64,000 nt of DNA from Sphingomonas kyeonggiensis (GCF_030812785.1 NZ_JAUSTJ010000001.1:620001-684000), one strand, 5' to 3'; counted from the stretch's first letter, positions 48,424 to 57,655 are shown. A program made the numbers and translations. The notes: a model not told the origin generated them from the sequence alone.

Positions 48424-48864
48424 CTAGAAGCCCCGCGCTTCCCGGGCGAGCAGATAGTCCCGCAGCGCCATGGCGTCACTCAATGCATTGTGCGGCCGCT
48501 TGCTCAGCGCCGCGCTGTCGAAGCCGAAGGCGTCGCACAGCTCGAAGCGGATCCGGTCGATCGGATGGCGATGGCCGGGCGCGGCGATCAGCAGCGTCGC
48601 GGCATGGGCGATGTCCTCGGGCCAGTCGGCGACCAGCAGCGGATCGGGATCATTGCCCAGATAGGCGGCGAAGGCCCGCCCCATTTCCTCGCGACTGATC
48701 GGCACGGTATCGAGTGCCGGCAGGATATGCTCGGCGACCCAAAGCGTGGGATCGGGGCAGGGCAGCGCGGCGTAGAAGGGCGCACTGCCATCCTCGGGCA
48801 CCAGCGCCAGCGCAATCAGCGGCCCGCCGAATCCGTTGAACTCGGTGTCGAGGAAATAGCGCAT
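48424..48864 (-). CDS. DEDD-family 3'-5' exonuclease
   Basis: A 146-aa nuclease-like protein starting MRYFLDTEFNGFGG (D-x-E motif) with the late motif HNALSDAMALRDYLL (H-x4-D, DEDDh type) near residue 125 and VADWPEDIAHA in between. Small size suggests an oligoribonuclease- or exoribonuclease-like enzyme acting on short RNA or DNA. Its ATG shares one base with the stop of the next gene upstream (TGATG). Confidence 0.85.
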   Translation of the reverse strand: MRYFLDTEFNGFGGPLIALALVPEDGSAPFYAALPCPDPTLWVAEHILPALDTVPISREEMGRAFAAYLGNDPDPLLVADWPEDIAHAATLLIAAPGHRHPIDRIRFELCDAFGFDSAALSKRPHNALSDAMALRDYLLAREARGF

Positions 48865-49601
48865 CAGGATTTCCGATCCAGTTCGGCCAGCGCGGTGTCG
48901 AGCAACCAGCGGTCTTCCTCTGCGACGCGTGACATCGCCTTTTCGAGCAATGCCCTGGTCTCGTCGGACAGAAGCAGGCCGGCGAAGGTGCGGCGGGCGT
49001 CGATGTCGACATCCTCCCAGAAAGCGCCGCGCACTTCGCCGTGCCGATAGAGCTGCTTGCCCTCCCATTGCAGCACAAGCGCGATCTGGAGCGCGGCATT
49101 TGGAGAGGGTTCGGCACGCCAGGCTTTGAAAAGCGGGGCAATCGGCTCGCCCAGAATGGCGAGCGCGGCGAGCCAATAGCTCGCATCTTCGCGTTCGTCG
49201 GAAGAGCGCACCCGCGTGAGGACGAATGCGGTGTGGAAGAAGCCGAGCACGGCCCGCCGGCGCTCGACCGGCCAGTCGTGCCAGCCCGCCATGACGAGCT
49301 TGTCGGCCATGATCGTCGGCTCGAACCCTATACCGCCGGGCTGATCGATCGAAAGCTCGAATATCCGCGGCACGAAGTGGCAATAGTCCCGCGCGTCGCC
49401 CACCGTGGTGATCGCCCAGCCGGCATAGGGGCCGATCTGCCCCTCGCCGAGCTGGCGCAGGGGCGCTGCGGTCAGCGTGCGCAGGATCGCCTTCGCATCG
49501 CGCAGCGGTGAGGCATCCAGTTTCCGCGGCGCCGGAAATTCGGCGAATGCGCGGTAACAGGCCTCGATCGCGTCGCGCAGGGCGGTCTCGGCTATGGCCA
49601 T
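48864..49601 (-). CDS. Hypothetical protein coupled to exonuclease
   Basis: A 245-aa soluble, mainly helical protein with no signal peptide. Motifs such as GPYAGWAITTVGDARDYCHFVPRIFEL, RRAVLGFFHTAFVLTRVR and EDVDIDARRTFAGLLLSDETRALL do not point to a family I can name. It follows ribA by 3 bp and precedes the DEDD exonuclease with a 1-nt overlap, so it is part of xthA-ribA-(unknown)-exonuclease. Confidence 0.78.
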   Translation of the reverse strand: MAIAETALRDAIEACYRAFAEFPAPRKLDASPLRDAKAILRTLTAAPLRQLGEGQIGPYAGWAITTVGDARDYCHFVPRIFELSIDQPGGIGFEPTIMADKLVMAGWHDWPVERRRAVLGFFHTAFVLTRVRSSDEREDASYWLAALAILGEPIAPLFKAWRAEPSPNAALQIALVLQWEGKQLYRHGEVRGAFWEDVDIDARRTFAGLLLSDETRALLEKAMSRVAEEDRWLLDTALAELDRKS

Positions 49602-49604
49602 GCT

Positions 49605-50648
49605 CTAGAGCTGGTGCCCCGTGCGGTCGCGCTTGGTGGCGAGATAGCGCTCGTTGTGGGGGTTGGGCGGCAGGAAGTGCGGCACGCGCTCGGCCACCGT
49701 CACGCCGGCGGCTTCGAGTGCCGCGACCTTCTCCGGATTGTTGGTGAGCAGACGGATGCGGCGCTGGCCGAGCAGCGACAGCATCTTCGCCGCGGTGGCG
49801 AAGTTGCGGGCATCGATCGCGAAGCCGAGCCGGGTGTTGGCGTCGACCGTGTCGAAGCCCTGGTCCTGCAGCGCATAGGCGCGCAGCTTGTTGATCAGCC
49901 CGATCCCGCGCCCTTCCTGGCGCAGATAGAGCAGGATACCCCAGCCGCTCGCCCGGATCTCGCGGATCGCGGCTTGGAGCTGCGGGCCGCAATCGCATTT
50001 GAGGCTGCCCAGCACGTCGCCGGTCAGGCATTCGCTGTGCAGGCGGACGAGCGGCGGCTGGCCATTGGGCTCGCCGATCAGCAGCGCGACATGCTCGCCC
50101 GGCATCTCGTCGGTGCGGAAGGCGACGATTTCGCTGTCCTCGGCATCGAGCACGGGCAGGCGCGCGCGCGCGACGATGCGCAGGCGATCGGCATCCTCAT
50201 GCGCGTCGATATCTTCGGGTGTGATCGCCTCCTCGCCGGCGGCCTTGCGGACGAAGAAGGCGGGCAGCAGTCCCGCCACCCGGGCGAGGCGCAGCGCAGC
50301 GGCGGCCAGCTCCGGCGCGACCAGCGGAATCGCGCGGAACGGACCCTTGAGCGGGGTGGCGAGGTCGAACTGGGGATCGGCCAGCGCGGTCGCGGTGTCG
50401 AAATCGAGCCAGGGCGCGCGCTCGACCAGCACCGGGGCGTCGGGCGTCGCGGCGTCGCGCTGGTTGGCCAGCTTGAGGGTGGCGGCGCGGCCGGCGGAGA
50501 GGAGGAGATCGGCCTGGCCGCCCTCGTCGAACGCCGCCAGCCGCCTGGCGTCAGCCGTTTCCACCGCCAACAAAGCAAGGTCACCGATTGCCACGGGCCA
50601 GCCCCGGCGCAGCGCATCGACGGCGCGGGCGGCGGCATGCGCGCTCAA
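49605..50648 (-). CDS. ribA: GTP cyclohydrolase II, with N-terminal degenerate domain
   Basis: First step of riboflavin synthesis from GTP. The 347-aa protein has about 140 N-terminal residues that look like a decayed RibB-type domain (AVDALRRGWPVAIGDLALLAVETA), then the RibA domain with zinc cysteines in CLTGDVLGSLKCDCG and LYLRQEGRGIGL and TNNPEKVAAL. The start is a TTG at 50648 overlapping the xthA stop (TTGA). ATG candidates lie far upstream inside xthA. Confidence 0.93.
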   Translation of the reverse strand: MSAHAAARAVDALRRGWPVAIGDLALLAVETADARRLAAFDEGGQADLLLSAGRAATLKLANQRDAATPDAPVLVERAPWLDFDTATALADPQFDLATPLKGPFRAIPLVAPELAAAALRLARVAGLLPAFFVRKAAGEEAITPEDIDAHEDADRLRIVARARLPVLDAEDSEIVAFRTDEMPGEHVALLIGEPNGQPPLVRLHSECLTGDVLGSLKCDCGPQLQAAIREIRASGWGILLYLRQEGRGIGLINKLRAYALQDQGFDTVDANTRLGFAIDARNFATAAKMLSLLGQRRIRLLTNNPEKVAALEAAGVTVAERVPHFLPPNPHNERYLATKRDRTGHQL

Positions 50649-51427
50649 AAGTCGAACTCGGTGACGATGGGGACGTGATCGGAGGGCTTGAGCCAGGAGC
50701 GGCAGGGCTCGCAGACCTTGTGGCTGGTCGCCTTCTCGGCGACGTCGCGGCTGGCCCACATATGGTCGAGCCGGCGGCCGCGGTCCGATGCGGCCCAGTC
50801 CTTCGCGCGGTAGCTCCACCAGCTGTAATAGCGCGCCGGGGCGGGGACGAAGTGGCGGCCGAGATCGACCCAGTCGTTCGCCGCCTGGAGCCGGCCGAGC
50901 GTCTCGACTTCGATCGGCGTGTGGCTGACCACGTCGAGGAGCTGCTTGTGGCTCCACACGTCGCTCTCCAGCGGCGCGACGTTGAAGTCGCCGGTGAGGA
51001 TCGAGGGGACGCTCAGCCCCTCGGACCAGGCGATCATCCGCTCGAGAAAGTCGAGCTTCTGGCCGAATTTGGGATTGAGCTCGCGGTTGGGAATGTCGCC
51101 GCCGGCGGGGACATAGACATTCTCGAGCCGCACGCCATTTGGCAGCCGCACGCCGACATGGCGCGCCTCGCCATTGGCCTGCCAGTCGAACCGGTCATCC
51201 TCGACCACCGGCACGCGGGCGATGATCGCCACACCGTGATGCATGCGCTGGCCGTGCTTGATGATGTGGTCATAGCCGAGCGCACGGAAGGCGCCTTCGG
51301 GGAAGTCCCCGTCGATCACCTTGGTTTCCTGCAGGCACAGCACGTCCGGTGCCTCCTCGCGCAGGAACTGCTCGACGATCTCGATGCGGAAGCGGACGGA
51401 GTTGATGTTCCAGGAGGCGATCTTCAT
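50645..51427 (-). CDS. xthA: Exodeoxyribonuclease III
   Basis: AP endonuclease and 3'-phosphatase in base-excision repair. The 260-aa protein starts MKIASWNINSVRFR, has CLQETKVIDGDFP, GVAIIAR, the catalytic LTGDFNVAPLESDVW and C-terminal DHVPIVTEFDF with the terminal D-H. All canonical motifs are present. It heads the xthA-ribA-unknown-exonuclease set. The 224-bp gap upstream contains a hairpin (51488-51520) and a short direct repeat. Confidence 0.96.
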   Translation of the reverse strand: MKIASWNINSVRFRIEIVEQFLREEAPDVLCLQETKVIDGDFPEGAFRALGYDHIIKHGQRMHHGVAIIARVPVVEDDRFDWQANGEARHVGVRLPNGVRLENVYVPAGGDIPNRELNPKFGQKLDFLERMIAWSEGLSVPSILTGDFNVAPLESDVWSHKQLLDVVSHTPIEVETLGRLQAANDWVDLGRHFVPAPARYYSWWSYRAKDWAASDRGRRLDHMWASRDVAEKATSHKVCEPCRSWLKPSDHVPIVTEFDF

Positions 51428-51487
51428 CGCGTGGGATTTAGGAGGTGTTTCGCCTGCGCACCAGTGGGTGAGCGCCGGACATGGAAA

Positions 51488-51520
51488 GGCCCTCGTCCCG
51501 GGGGCAATGGAACGAGGGCC
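51488..51520. other. Hairpin between xthA and lolA
   Basis: GGCCCTCGT and ACGAGGGCC pair perfectly over 9 bp with a 15-nt loop, but no U tract follows on either side. Further on (about 51555-51590), AATCCCGGGTA occurs twice. No coding sequence is seen in 51428-51651. It may be a processing or weak termination signal. Confidence 0.4.
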
Positions 51521-51651
51521 GACCTAGCGTTCGTCACGCAGGCGGGAAGTGAGAATCCCGGGTAACAGGGGGAAAATCCCGGGTACGCCCCACATCCGCA
51601 AGACTGGTTCTAGGGCAGGCTACCTGTCGCCAGCATGAACGATGTTCAGCT

Positions 51652-52269
51652 TCAGCGCGGGCCCTGTTTCCGCGGGTCGTTCCAGCGGAACGCTCCGTCG
51701 CTGATATTGGCGTTGAACTGCTGGTTCGACAGCCGGATCGTCGTGCGATTGTTCTGCGAATCCAGCGCCACCCAGCCCTGGAGCATCAGCCCGGCCGGGG
51801 CCGAGGCACTCTTCTGGAAGATCAGGGTGATCCGGCCATATTCGGGATGGTCACCGTCGTGCACTTCGACCGAGACGACATTGTCGCTGCCGGTCGGCAC
51901 CACCTTGGCGAACTTCGCGATGTCCTTTTTCGGGTTGAGCAGCACGGCGAGCGGCGAGTTGCCGATCGGCCAGCGCTCGACCTGGCGGACCTGGTAGTCG
52001 ATGAAATAGAGGCTGCGCCCGTCCGCGACGATCAGCTGGGGCACGCCCTTCTGATACTGGAAGCGGATCTTGCCGGGGCGCTTGAGCGTCATCGTGCCGG
52101 TCAGAGTGCGGCCGTTGCGGTCGGTCTGCGCAAAGCCGGCGGTCATCGCGCTTACCGACTGGAGATGCTGCTGCACCTGGGCGAGCTCATTGGCCGGCGC
52201 AGGCGCCGCGGCCGAGACCAGGGCCGGCGCGGCGAGCGCGAGGCTGAAGGCGAGGGGCCGTGCAAACAC
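51652..52269 (-). CDS. lolA: Outer-membrane lipoprotein carrier protein LolA
   Basis: Periplasmic chaperone carrying lipoproteins from LolCDE to the outer membrane. The 205-aa protein has a signal peptide, then VQQHLQSVSAMTAGFAQTDR, GTMTLKRPGKIRFQY, LYFIDYQVRQVERWPI and RLSNQQFNANISDGAFRW, the usual LolA pattern. The GTG at 52269 is favoured over a TTG at 52284 because GGAG lies 9 nt before it. Confidence 0.93.
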   Translation of the reverse strand: MFARPLAFSLALAAPALVSAAAPAPANELAQVQQHLQSVSAMTAGFAQTDRNGRTLTGTMTLKRPGKIRFQYQKGVPQLIVADGRSLYFIDYQVRQVERWPIGNSPLAVLLNPKKDIAKFAKVVPTGSDNVVSVEVHDGDHPEYGRITLIFQKSASAPAGLMLQGWVALDSQNNRTTIRLSNQQFNANISDGAFRWNDPRKQGPR

Positions 52270-52369
52270 GTGTCGTTTCTCCAAATTGCGGGGAAATGCC
52301 CTGGAATATGGGGCTTGAATGTCCCCTGAACCCCCAGCGCCCGCGTTTCGATCCGTTACGAGCGGTCCG

Positions 52370-54712
52370 TTACAGCTGCCGCCCGTCGGTATCCATCAGC
52401 ACTTCGCGGCGGCCGACATGGTCGGGGCGCGAGACTAACTCGTCCTTCTCCATCCGCTCGACCAGCCGTGCCGCCGAATTGTAGCCCACCCGCAGCTGGC
52501 GCTGCAGCCAGGAGGTCGATGCCTTCTGGCTCTCCGCCACCAGCTGGATCGCGCGGCGATAGAGCTGGTCCTCCGGCGAATCGTCGCCCTCGGGCGCGCC
52601 GTCGAGGCTGAACCCGCCATCCTCGGGCTCCTCGGTGACCGCCGAGATATAGTCGGGCGTCCCCTGCGCGCGCCAGTGATCGGCCACCGCCTGCACCTCG
52701 TCGTCGCTGACGAACGGGCCGTGGACGCGGACCAGCTGCTTGCCGCCGGGCATGTAGAGCATGTCGCCCTTGCCGAGCAGCTGCTCGGCGCCCTGCTCGC
52801 CCAGGATGGTGCGCGAATCGATCTTGCTGGCGACGTAGAAGCTGAGGCGGGTCGGCAGGTTCGCCTTGATCACGCCGGTGATGACGTCGACCGAGGGGCG
52901 CTGCGTCGCCATGATCAGGTGGATGCCCGCGGCGCGCGCCTTCTGCGCGAGGCGCTGGATCAGGAATTCCACTTCCTTGCCCGCGGTCATCATCAGGTCG
53001 GCGAGCTCATCGACGATCACCACGATCTGCGGCAGCGGCTGCAGGTCGAGCGCCTCCTCCTCGTAGATCGGCTTGCCGCTGTCGGGGTCGTAACCCACCT
53101 GCACCTTGCGCCCGATCTTCTGGCCCTTGGCCTTGGCCTGGCGGACCTTGTCGTTGAACGAGGCGAGGCTGCGGACATTGGCATAGGCCATCATCCGGTA
53201 GCGGTCCTCCATCTGCTCCACCGCCCATTTGAGCGCGCGCACCGCCTTGGCGGGCTCGGTCACCACATCGGCGAGCAAATGGGGGATGTCCTTGTACATG
53301 CTCAGCTCGAGCATCTTGGGGTCGATCATGATCATCCGGCACTGGTCCGGGGTCAGCCGGTAGAGCAGCGACAGGATCATGCAGTTGAGACCCACCGACT
53401 TGCCCGAGCCGGTGGTACCGGCGACGAGGAGGTGGGGCATCGGCGCCAGGTCGGCGATCACCGCGTCGCCGGCGATGTTCTTGCCGAGCACCAGCGGCAG
53501 GGTGGCGCCCTGGTCCTCGAAGGTCTGGCTGGCGACCAGCTCGTGCAGGTTGACCGGCTCGCGGATCGCATTGGGCAGCTCGATGCCGATCACGCTGCGC
53601 CCGGGAATCGTCGCGATGCGCGCCGAAGTGGCGGACATGTTGCGTGCCACGTCGTCGGCGAGCTGGATCACCCGGCTCGCCTTGATGCCCGCTGCGGGCT
53701 CGAGCTCGTACATGGTGACGACCGGGCCGGGACGCACCTCGACGATCTGGCCCTTGACGTTGAAATCATCGAGCACGCTCTCGAGCAGCCGGGCGTTGCG
53801 CTCCAGCGCCGCCTTGTCGATCCCGGCATTCTTGTTGACCGGCGGCGGCTTGAGCAGGTCGATCGAGGGCAGCTGGTAGCTGTCCTTGAAGTCGAGGCTG
53901 GTCTGGGTCGGCGGCTTGGTGCGCAACGGCGCGGGCGCGACGTTGCGCTCGGCGATCACCGGGCCAGGGCGATTGTCGGGCACTACAGTCTTGCGCGGCT
54001 CGCGGCCCTCGCGGATCCGGGGCTCCTCGATGTCGCGCTCCCGCTCGCGTTCGCGCGGCTCGCGTGCCTCGGGGCCGCCGAGCAGCGCGGTCTTGCCCGG
54101 GCCCTTGAGGTTCGGGATGCTCGGCAGGCCCACCCGCTCGGGCAGCGAGAAGTCGAGGCTGCGCCACCAGATGAACAGGCCGATCAGGCCGCAGACGACA
54201 CCTAGGCCGCGCCCGGCCCACAGGCTGATCGCCGGATCGCCGGCCAGGCCGATCAGCCATTTGAACAGCGCGGCGATGCTCAGGCCGATCACGCCGCCCC
54301 AGCCGCCGGGCAGCGTCAGCACTGCGTCGCTGGAGAAGAAGGAGAGGGCGGTGGCGAGGAAGATCACGCCGATGCCAACGCCGCGGAACATCGTCCCCCA
54401 ATTGCCGACGGGGCGGTCCTTGAGCAGGCGATAGGCGACGATCAGCCCGACCGGCAGGAACAGCCACACGGCGGGGCCGAGCAGCGCATAGAACAGGTCG
54501 GAGACCCAGGCGCCGGGATCGCCCATCCAGTTGCGCGCCGGGCCGGCGGCGGCGGTGTTGAGCGAGGGATCGGTCGTGCGATAGCTGCCCAGCGCGACGC
54601 CGAGCGCCAGCATGCCCAGGAACAGGGCCGCTCCGCCGATCACCGCGCCGCTGCGGCGCGCGCCGGCCTTCATGGTTTCGCGCCAAAGCGGCGCTTGTGC
54701 CCGGGACGCCAT
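52370..54712 (-). CDS. ftsK: DNA translocase FtsK
   Basis: Septum-bound DNA motor that pumps chromosome dimers and works with XerCD at dif. The 780-aa protein has about four N-terminal membrane helices (residues 20-180), a charged linker of Arg/Glu repeats (about 200-250), the motor with Walker A AGTTGSGKSVGLN near 432 and Walker B IVVIVDELADLM near 565, and the gamma winged-helix domain (STSWLQRQLRVGYNSAARLVERME). The linker is much shorter than in E. coli. The frame begins at ATG 54712. Confidence 0.97.
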   Translation of the reverse strand: MASRAQAPLWRETMKAGARRSGAVIGGAALFLGMLALGVALGSYRTTDPSLNTAAAGPARNWMGDPGAWVSDLFYALLGPAVWLFLPVGLIVAYRLLKDRPVGNWGTMFRGVGIGVIFLATALSFFSSDAVLTLPGGWGGVIGLSIAALFKWLIGLAGDPAISLWAGRGLGVVCGLIGLFIWWRSLDFSLPERVGLPSIPNLKGPGKTALLGGPEAREPRERERERDIEEPRIREGREPRKTVVPDNRPGPVIAERNVAPAPLRTKPPTQTSLDFKDSYQLPSIDLLKPPPVNKNAGIDKAALERNARLLESVLDDFNVKGQIVEVRPGPVVTMYELEPAAGIKASRVIQLADDVARNMSATSARIATIPGRSVIGIELPNAIREPVNLHELVASQTFEDQGATLPLVLGKNIAGDAVIADLAPMPHLLVAGTTGSGKSVGLNCMILSLLYRLTPDQCRMIMIDPKMLELSMYKDIPHLLADVVTEPAKAVRALKWAVEQMEDRYRMMAYANVRSLASFNDKVRQAKAKGQKIGRKVQVGYDPDSGKPIYEEEALDLQPLPQIVVIVDELADLMMTAGKEVEFLIQRLAQKARAAGIHLIMATQRPSVDVITGVIKANLPTRLSFYVASKIDSRTILGEQGAEQLLGKGDMLYMPGGKQLVRVHGPFVSDDEVQAVADHWRAQGTPDYISAVTEEPEDGGFSLDGAPEGDDSPEDQLYRRAIQLVAESQKASTSWLQRQLRVGYNSAARLVERMEKDELVSRPDHVGRREVLMDTDGRQL

Positions 54713-54832
54713 GCCCAGCCTCCAGATTTTCAGGGGTGCGGGGGGAGTTAATCGCGCGACCGGACTCCGCCGTCAAGCGTTCCCGCCACGTTCCGCCGCA
54801 TCCAATCCCTCCGTCATCTCTTGATTTCCCGC

Positions 54833-54858
54833 GTCATCCCTGCCTTCGCGGGGATGAC
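54833..54858. repeat. Single REP-like hairpin between ftsK and the hydroxylase
   Basis: GTCATCCC and GGGATGAC arms around TGCCTTCGCG. It has the same ends as one arm of the paired repeat at 48.3 kb and lies in the 176-bp divergent gap 54713-54888. Confidence 0.6.
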
Positions 54859-54888
54859 GGGAAGGAAGCGAGGCGCTACGGCACCCCA

Positions 54889-56106
54889 ATGGATCGCGCA
54901 GATGTCCTCATCCTTGGCGGCGGGCTGGTCGGCTCGGCGCTGGCCACCGCGCTCGACGCGCATGGCATTTCCTCGATCGTGGTCGATCCGGCGGACCCGG
55001 AGCAGATCCTCGCCGCCCGGCACGATGGCCGCGCCTCGGCGATCGCCAGCGCGCCGATGCGGATGTTCGAGGCGATCGGCGTCGCACCGCGGCTGGCCGG
55101 CAAGGGCTGCCCGATCCAGGGCATCCGCGTCTCGGACGGGTTAGAGCCCGGCAAGCTCGATTTCGCGCCCGGCGAAGGCGAGGGCGCGCTCGGCCATATG
55201 TTCGAGAACCGCATCCTGCGCACTGCGCTCTACGAGGCGGCGGTCGCGGCGCCGCTCGCCGATGTCCGCATGCAGACCCGCGCGCTTCACGTGGAACGGG
55301 GCGAGTTCGGCGTCACCGCGCAGCTCAGCGACGGCACCAGCGTCACCGCCCAGCTGTTGATCGGCGCCGAGGGCCGCAATTCCCCCACCCGCGAATCCGC
55401 CGGGCTCAACACCGCGCGCTGGAGCTACGATCATGCCGCGATGGTCGCCACGCTCGGCCATGAGCGCAGCCACGAGAACATCGCCTTCGAGATTTTCTAC
55501 CCCGAGGGGCCCTTCGCGATCCTGCCGCTGCTCGACGACGAGAACGGGCATCGCTCGGCAGTGGTGTGGACGGTCAATGCCCGCGACGCCGCCGGCATGA
55601 TGAAGATCTCCGAGCGCGCCTATCTCGCCGAGGCGGAGAAGCGGATGGGCGGCTTCCTCGGCAGGCTAGGCCCGCTCACCGCGCGCTTCAGCCATCCGCT
55701 CGGCTTCCACCACGCCGCCTGGATCACCAGCGACCGGCTGGCGCTGGTCGGCGACGCCGCGCACGGCATCCATCCGATCGCGGGACAGGGCGTCAATGTC
55801 GGCTTCCGCGACGTCGCGACTTTGGTCGAGGTACTGGTGGACGGCAAGCGCCTCGGCCTCGACATGGGCGATCCCCAGCTGCTCGCGCGCTATCAGCGCT
55901 GGCGCGGGCTCGACACCTTCATGGTCGCCGCCGCCACCGATGGCCTCACCCGTCTGTTCGGCATCCCCGGCAAGACCGCGAGTGCCGTCCGCCGCTTCGG
56001 CCTCTCCGCGGTCGACCGGCTGCCGCCGCTCAAGCACTGGTTCATGGCCGAGGCACGCGGCGAGAGCGGCGACGTGCCCAAGCTGCTCCAGGGCATGACG
56101 GCGTGA
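54889..56106 (+). CDS. UbiH/UbiF-type FAD-dependent hydroxylase
   Basis: By family an oxygen-dependent ring hydroxylase of ubiquinone synthesis. The 405-aa protein has the N-terminal FAD site DVLILGGGLVGSALATAL, DGRASAIASAPMRMFEAIGV, the second FAD motif LVGDAAHGIHPIAGQGVN near residue 288 and a C-terminal helical cap. Which ring position it modifies is not clear. A parS-like palindrome lies inside at 55284-55297. Its stop overlaps the next gene (GTGA). Confidence 0.93.
   Translation: MDRADVLILGGGLVGSALATALDAHGISSIVVDPADPEQILAARHDGRASAIASAPMRMFEAIGVAPRLAGKGCPIQGIRVSDGLEPGKLDFAPGEGEGALGHMFENRILRTALYEAAVAAPLADVRMQTRALHVERGEFGVTAQLSDGTSVTAQLLIGAEGRNSPTRESAGLNTARWSYDHAAMVATLGHERSHENIAFEIFYPEGPFAILPLLDDENGHRSAVVWTVNARDAAGMMKISERAYLAEAEKRMGGFLGRLGPLTARFSHPLGFHHAAWITSDRLALVGDAAHGIHPIAGQGVNVGFRDVATLVEVLVDGKRLGLDMGDPQLLARYQRWRGLDTFMVAAATDGLTRLFGIPGKTASAVRRFGLSAVDRLPPLKHWFMAEARGESGDVPKLLQGMTA
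55284..55297. other. parS-like site inside the UbiH-type gene
   Basis: GCTTCACGTGGAAC differs from GTTTCACGTGGAAC by one base. It lies 27 kb right of the putative oriC, the farthest candidate in the window. Confidence 0.5.
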
Positions 56107-56615
56107 TCGGCGCGCTCGCGCTGCTGCTGCTTGCCCCGAGCGAGACCTTTCCGGATCCGATTGGCCCGGCGGCGGAGGGCAAGCTGCAGTGCCACCGCCC
56201 TGATCGCGCGCGGCGAACCTGCCAGTCGCTCGCAGGCTATCGGCCGGACGGCAAGGGTGGGTTCCTGAACGATGCCGAGGTACTGCTCGCCCCCAACTCG
56301 CCGATGGTGATGCGCAGCGTGACGCCGGTGGTGATCCGAGATCATGCGGTCTGCGGCAGTCTTACGCGCAAGAGTCTCGCGGAAGCGGTGTTCTTGGAAG
56401 ATGGCACGCCGGTCGAACCCGATCAGGCCGAGCGCGTCCGCGGTCTGCTCGCTCATGATCGTGAGGCCATATTCGACCGGGAGATCTGCACGCGATACCA
56501 GCCGGAGGGCGATCATCTCCGCGCCACCGCGACCCTGGACGGCGAATCGACCGACTGGCGGCCGATGCAGGTGATATGGGTGCGGCCGGACGAGGGATAC
56601 CGCGTCGCCCATTGA
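56103..56615 (+). CDS. Exported hypothetical protein with cysteines
   Basis: A 170-aa protein starting with GTG (56103) that overlaps the hydroxylase stop (GTGA). A short leader (VIGALALLLLAPSET) is hydrophobic enough to be a signal sequence. The mature part contains four Cys (KLQCHRPDRARRTCQSL, DHAVCGSL, REICTRYQ), likely two disulfides. I do not recognise the family. The neighbouring gene at 56634 is also exported and of similar size. Confidence 0.7.
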   Translation: MIGALALLLLAPSETFPDPIGPAAEGKLQCHRPDRARRTCQSLAGYRPDGKGGFLNDAEVLLAPNSPMVMRSVTPVVIRDHAVCGSLTRKSLAEAVFLEDGTPVEPDQAERVRGLLAHDREAIFDREICTRYQPEGDHLRATATLDGESTDWRPMQVIWVRPDEGYRVAH

Positions 56616-56633
56616 GCCGAGGAGGAGGCGAGC

Positions 56634-57263
56634 ATGTTCCCGATCCTGGCCTTGCTGTTCCTGCAGGCGGCGGAGCCGCCCGCACCGATCACCGCCGAGT
56701 TGGTCGAGATCGTTCCCGGCCCGAAGCGCTATTTCCATGCCGGCGAGGAGCGGGAAGGGTGTCCGGCACCGACCGCAGCCTGCCGCCGCAAAGGCTATGT
56801 CGTCGCCGGCGACCGGCTCATCGCCTGGGAAGCCAGAGGCACGCTCACCCACGTCACCTACCTTGCCCCCGGCTCGGACCGGCCGAGCGAAGGCTGGGTC
56901 GAGAGCGCCGCGCTGCGCCGGGTGCCGCTCGCCCCGCCACGCGCCACCGACTGGCTCGGCGGCTGGACGGGCTGGGAATCGGAGATCGACATCACCCGCG
57001 GCGCCAGGCCCGGCACGCTTCATATCGGCGGCAACGCCACCTGGGGTGGGCATGATCCCGAACGGGTGAAGATCGGCGCGATCAACTTCGGCATGTTTGG
57101 CGCGGACGTCCCGGCGCCGGGAGGCGACAGCCTCGCGCTTGCCGATTCGGGCGAGCCCGATTGCCGGATCGCGCTCCGGCTGCTCGGCCCCTATCTGCTC
57201 GCCCGCGACAATGATCGTTGCGGCGGCCTCAATGTCACCTTCACCGGGGTCTATCGGCGCTAG
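56634..57263 (+). CDS. Exported hypothetical protein
   Basis: A 209-aa protein with a short hydrophobic leader (MFPILALLFLQAAEPPAP). Features include FHAGEEREGCPAPTAACRRKGYVVAGD (SH3-like start), GWTGWESEIDITRGARPGTLHIGG and paired Cys (CRIALRLLG, NDRCGGLNVTFTGVYRR). A GAGGAGG ribosome-binding site lies before the ATG. Its stop shares the palindrome CTAG (57260-57263) with the stop of the convergent gene. Function unknown. Confidence 0.75.
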   Translation: MFPILALLFLQAAEPPAPITAELVEIVPGPKRYFHAGEEREGCPAPTAACRRKGYVVAGDRLIAWEARGTLTHVTYLAPGSDRPSEGWVESAALRRVPLAPPRATDWLGGWTGWESEIDITRGARPGTLHIGGNATWGGHDPERVKIGAINFGMFGADVPAPGGDSLALADSGEPDCRIALRLLGPYLLARDNDRCGGLNVTFTGVYRR

Positions 57264-57655
57264 CGCACCGTTTCGCCCTGCTCGACCGCGATCCCGGCCT
57301 CGGCGCCGGTCTCGCGCGTCATGATGAAGCTGCCCGACCAGGTGCCCGGAATATCCCAGCGGCCATGGATCTCGGTGCCCTCCGCGTTGATCGCGCCGTC
57401 ATAGAGCACCGTGTCGAACCCCTCGTCGCCGCTGTCGTAGAATTTGGTGAAGCGCACTGTCGCCCCGTCACGGCTGCCGTCCACCGTCGCGGTGAGATGC
57501 ACCTCGTCCAGCCAGTCGTCGACTTCCTCGATCGTGCCCGAGATCAGGCCGCCGCTCTCGAGCAGCACGGCGTCGAACGGCACCGAGGGGCTGCCGTCAG
57601 GATAGTTGTAGATGCCGATCCAGCGGCCGCTGAGCGGCGTTTCCGCTGCGCTCAT
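57260..57655 (-). CDS. Hypothetical lipocalin-like small protein
   Basis: A 131-aa soluble protein (GRWIGIYNYPDGSP, FDAVLLESGGLISGTIEEV, EIHGRWDIPGTWSGSFIM). Repeated short strands with G-x-W starts recall lipocalin-like beta barrels, but this is a fold guess. ATG at 57655 overlaps the LON-domain stop (ATGA), so it is the last gene of the thioredoxin-LON operon. Confidence 0.75.
   Translation of the reverse strand: MSAAETPLSGRWIGIYNYPDGSPSVPFDAVLLESGGLISGTIEEVDDWLDEVHLTATVDGSRDGATVRFTKFYDSGDEGFDTVLYDGAINAEGTEIHGRWDIPGTWSGSFIMTRETGAEAGIAVEQGETVR

Noticed and set aside
51555..51590. Twice-repeated AATCCCGGGTA before lolA
   Set aside because: Two short copies only; no promoter, array or coding role could be supported.
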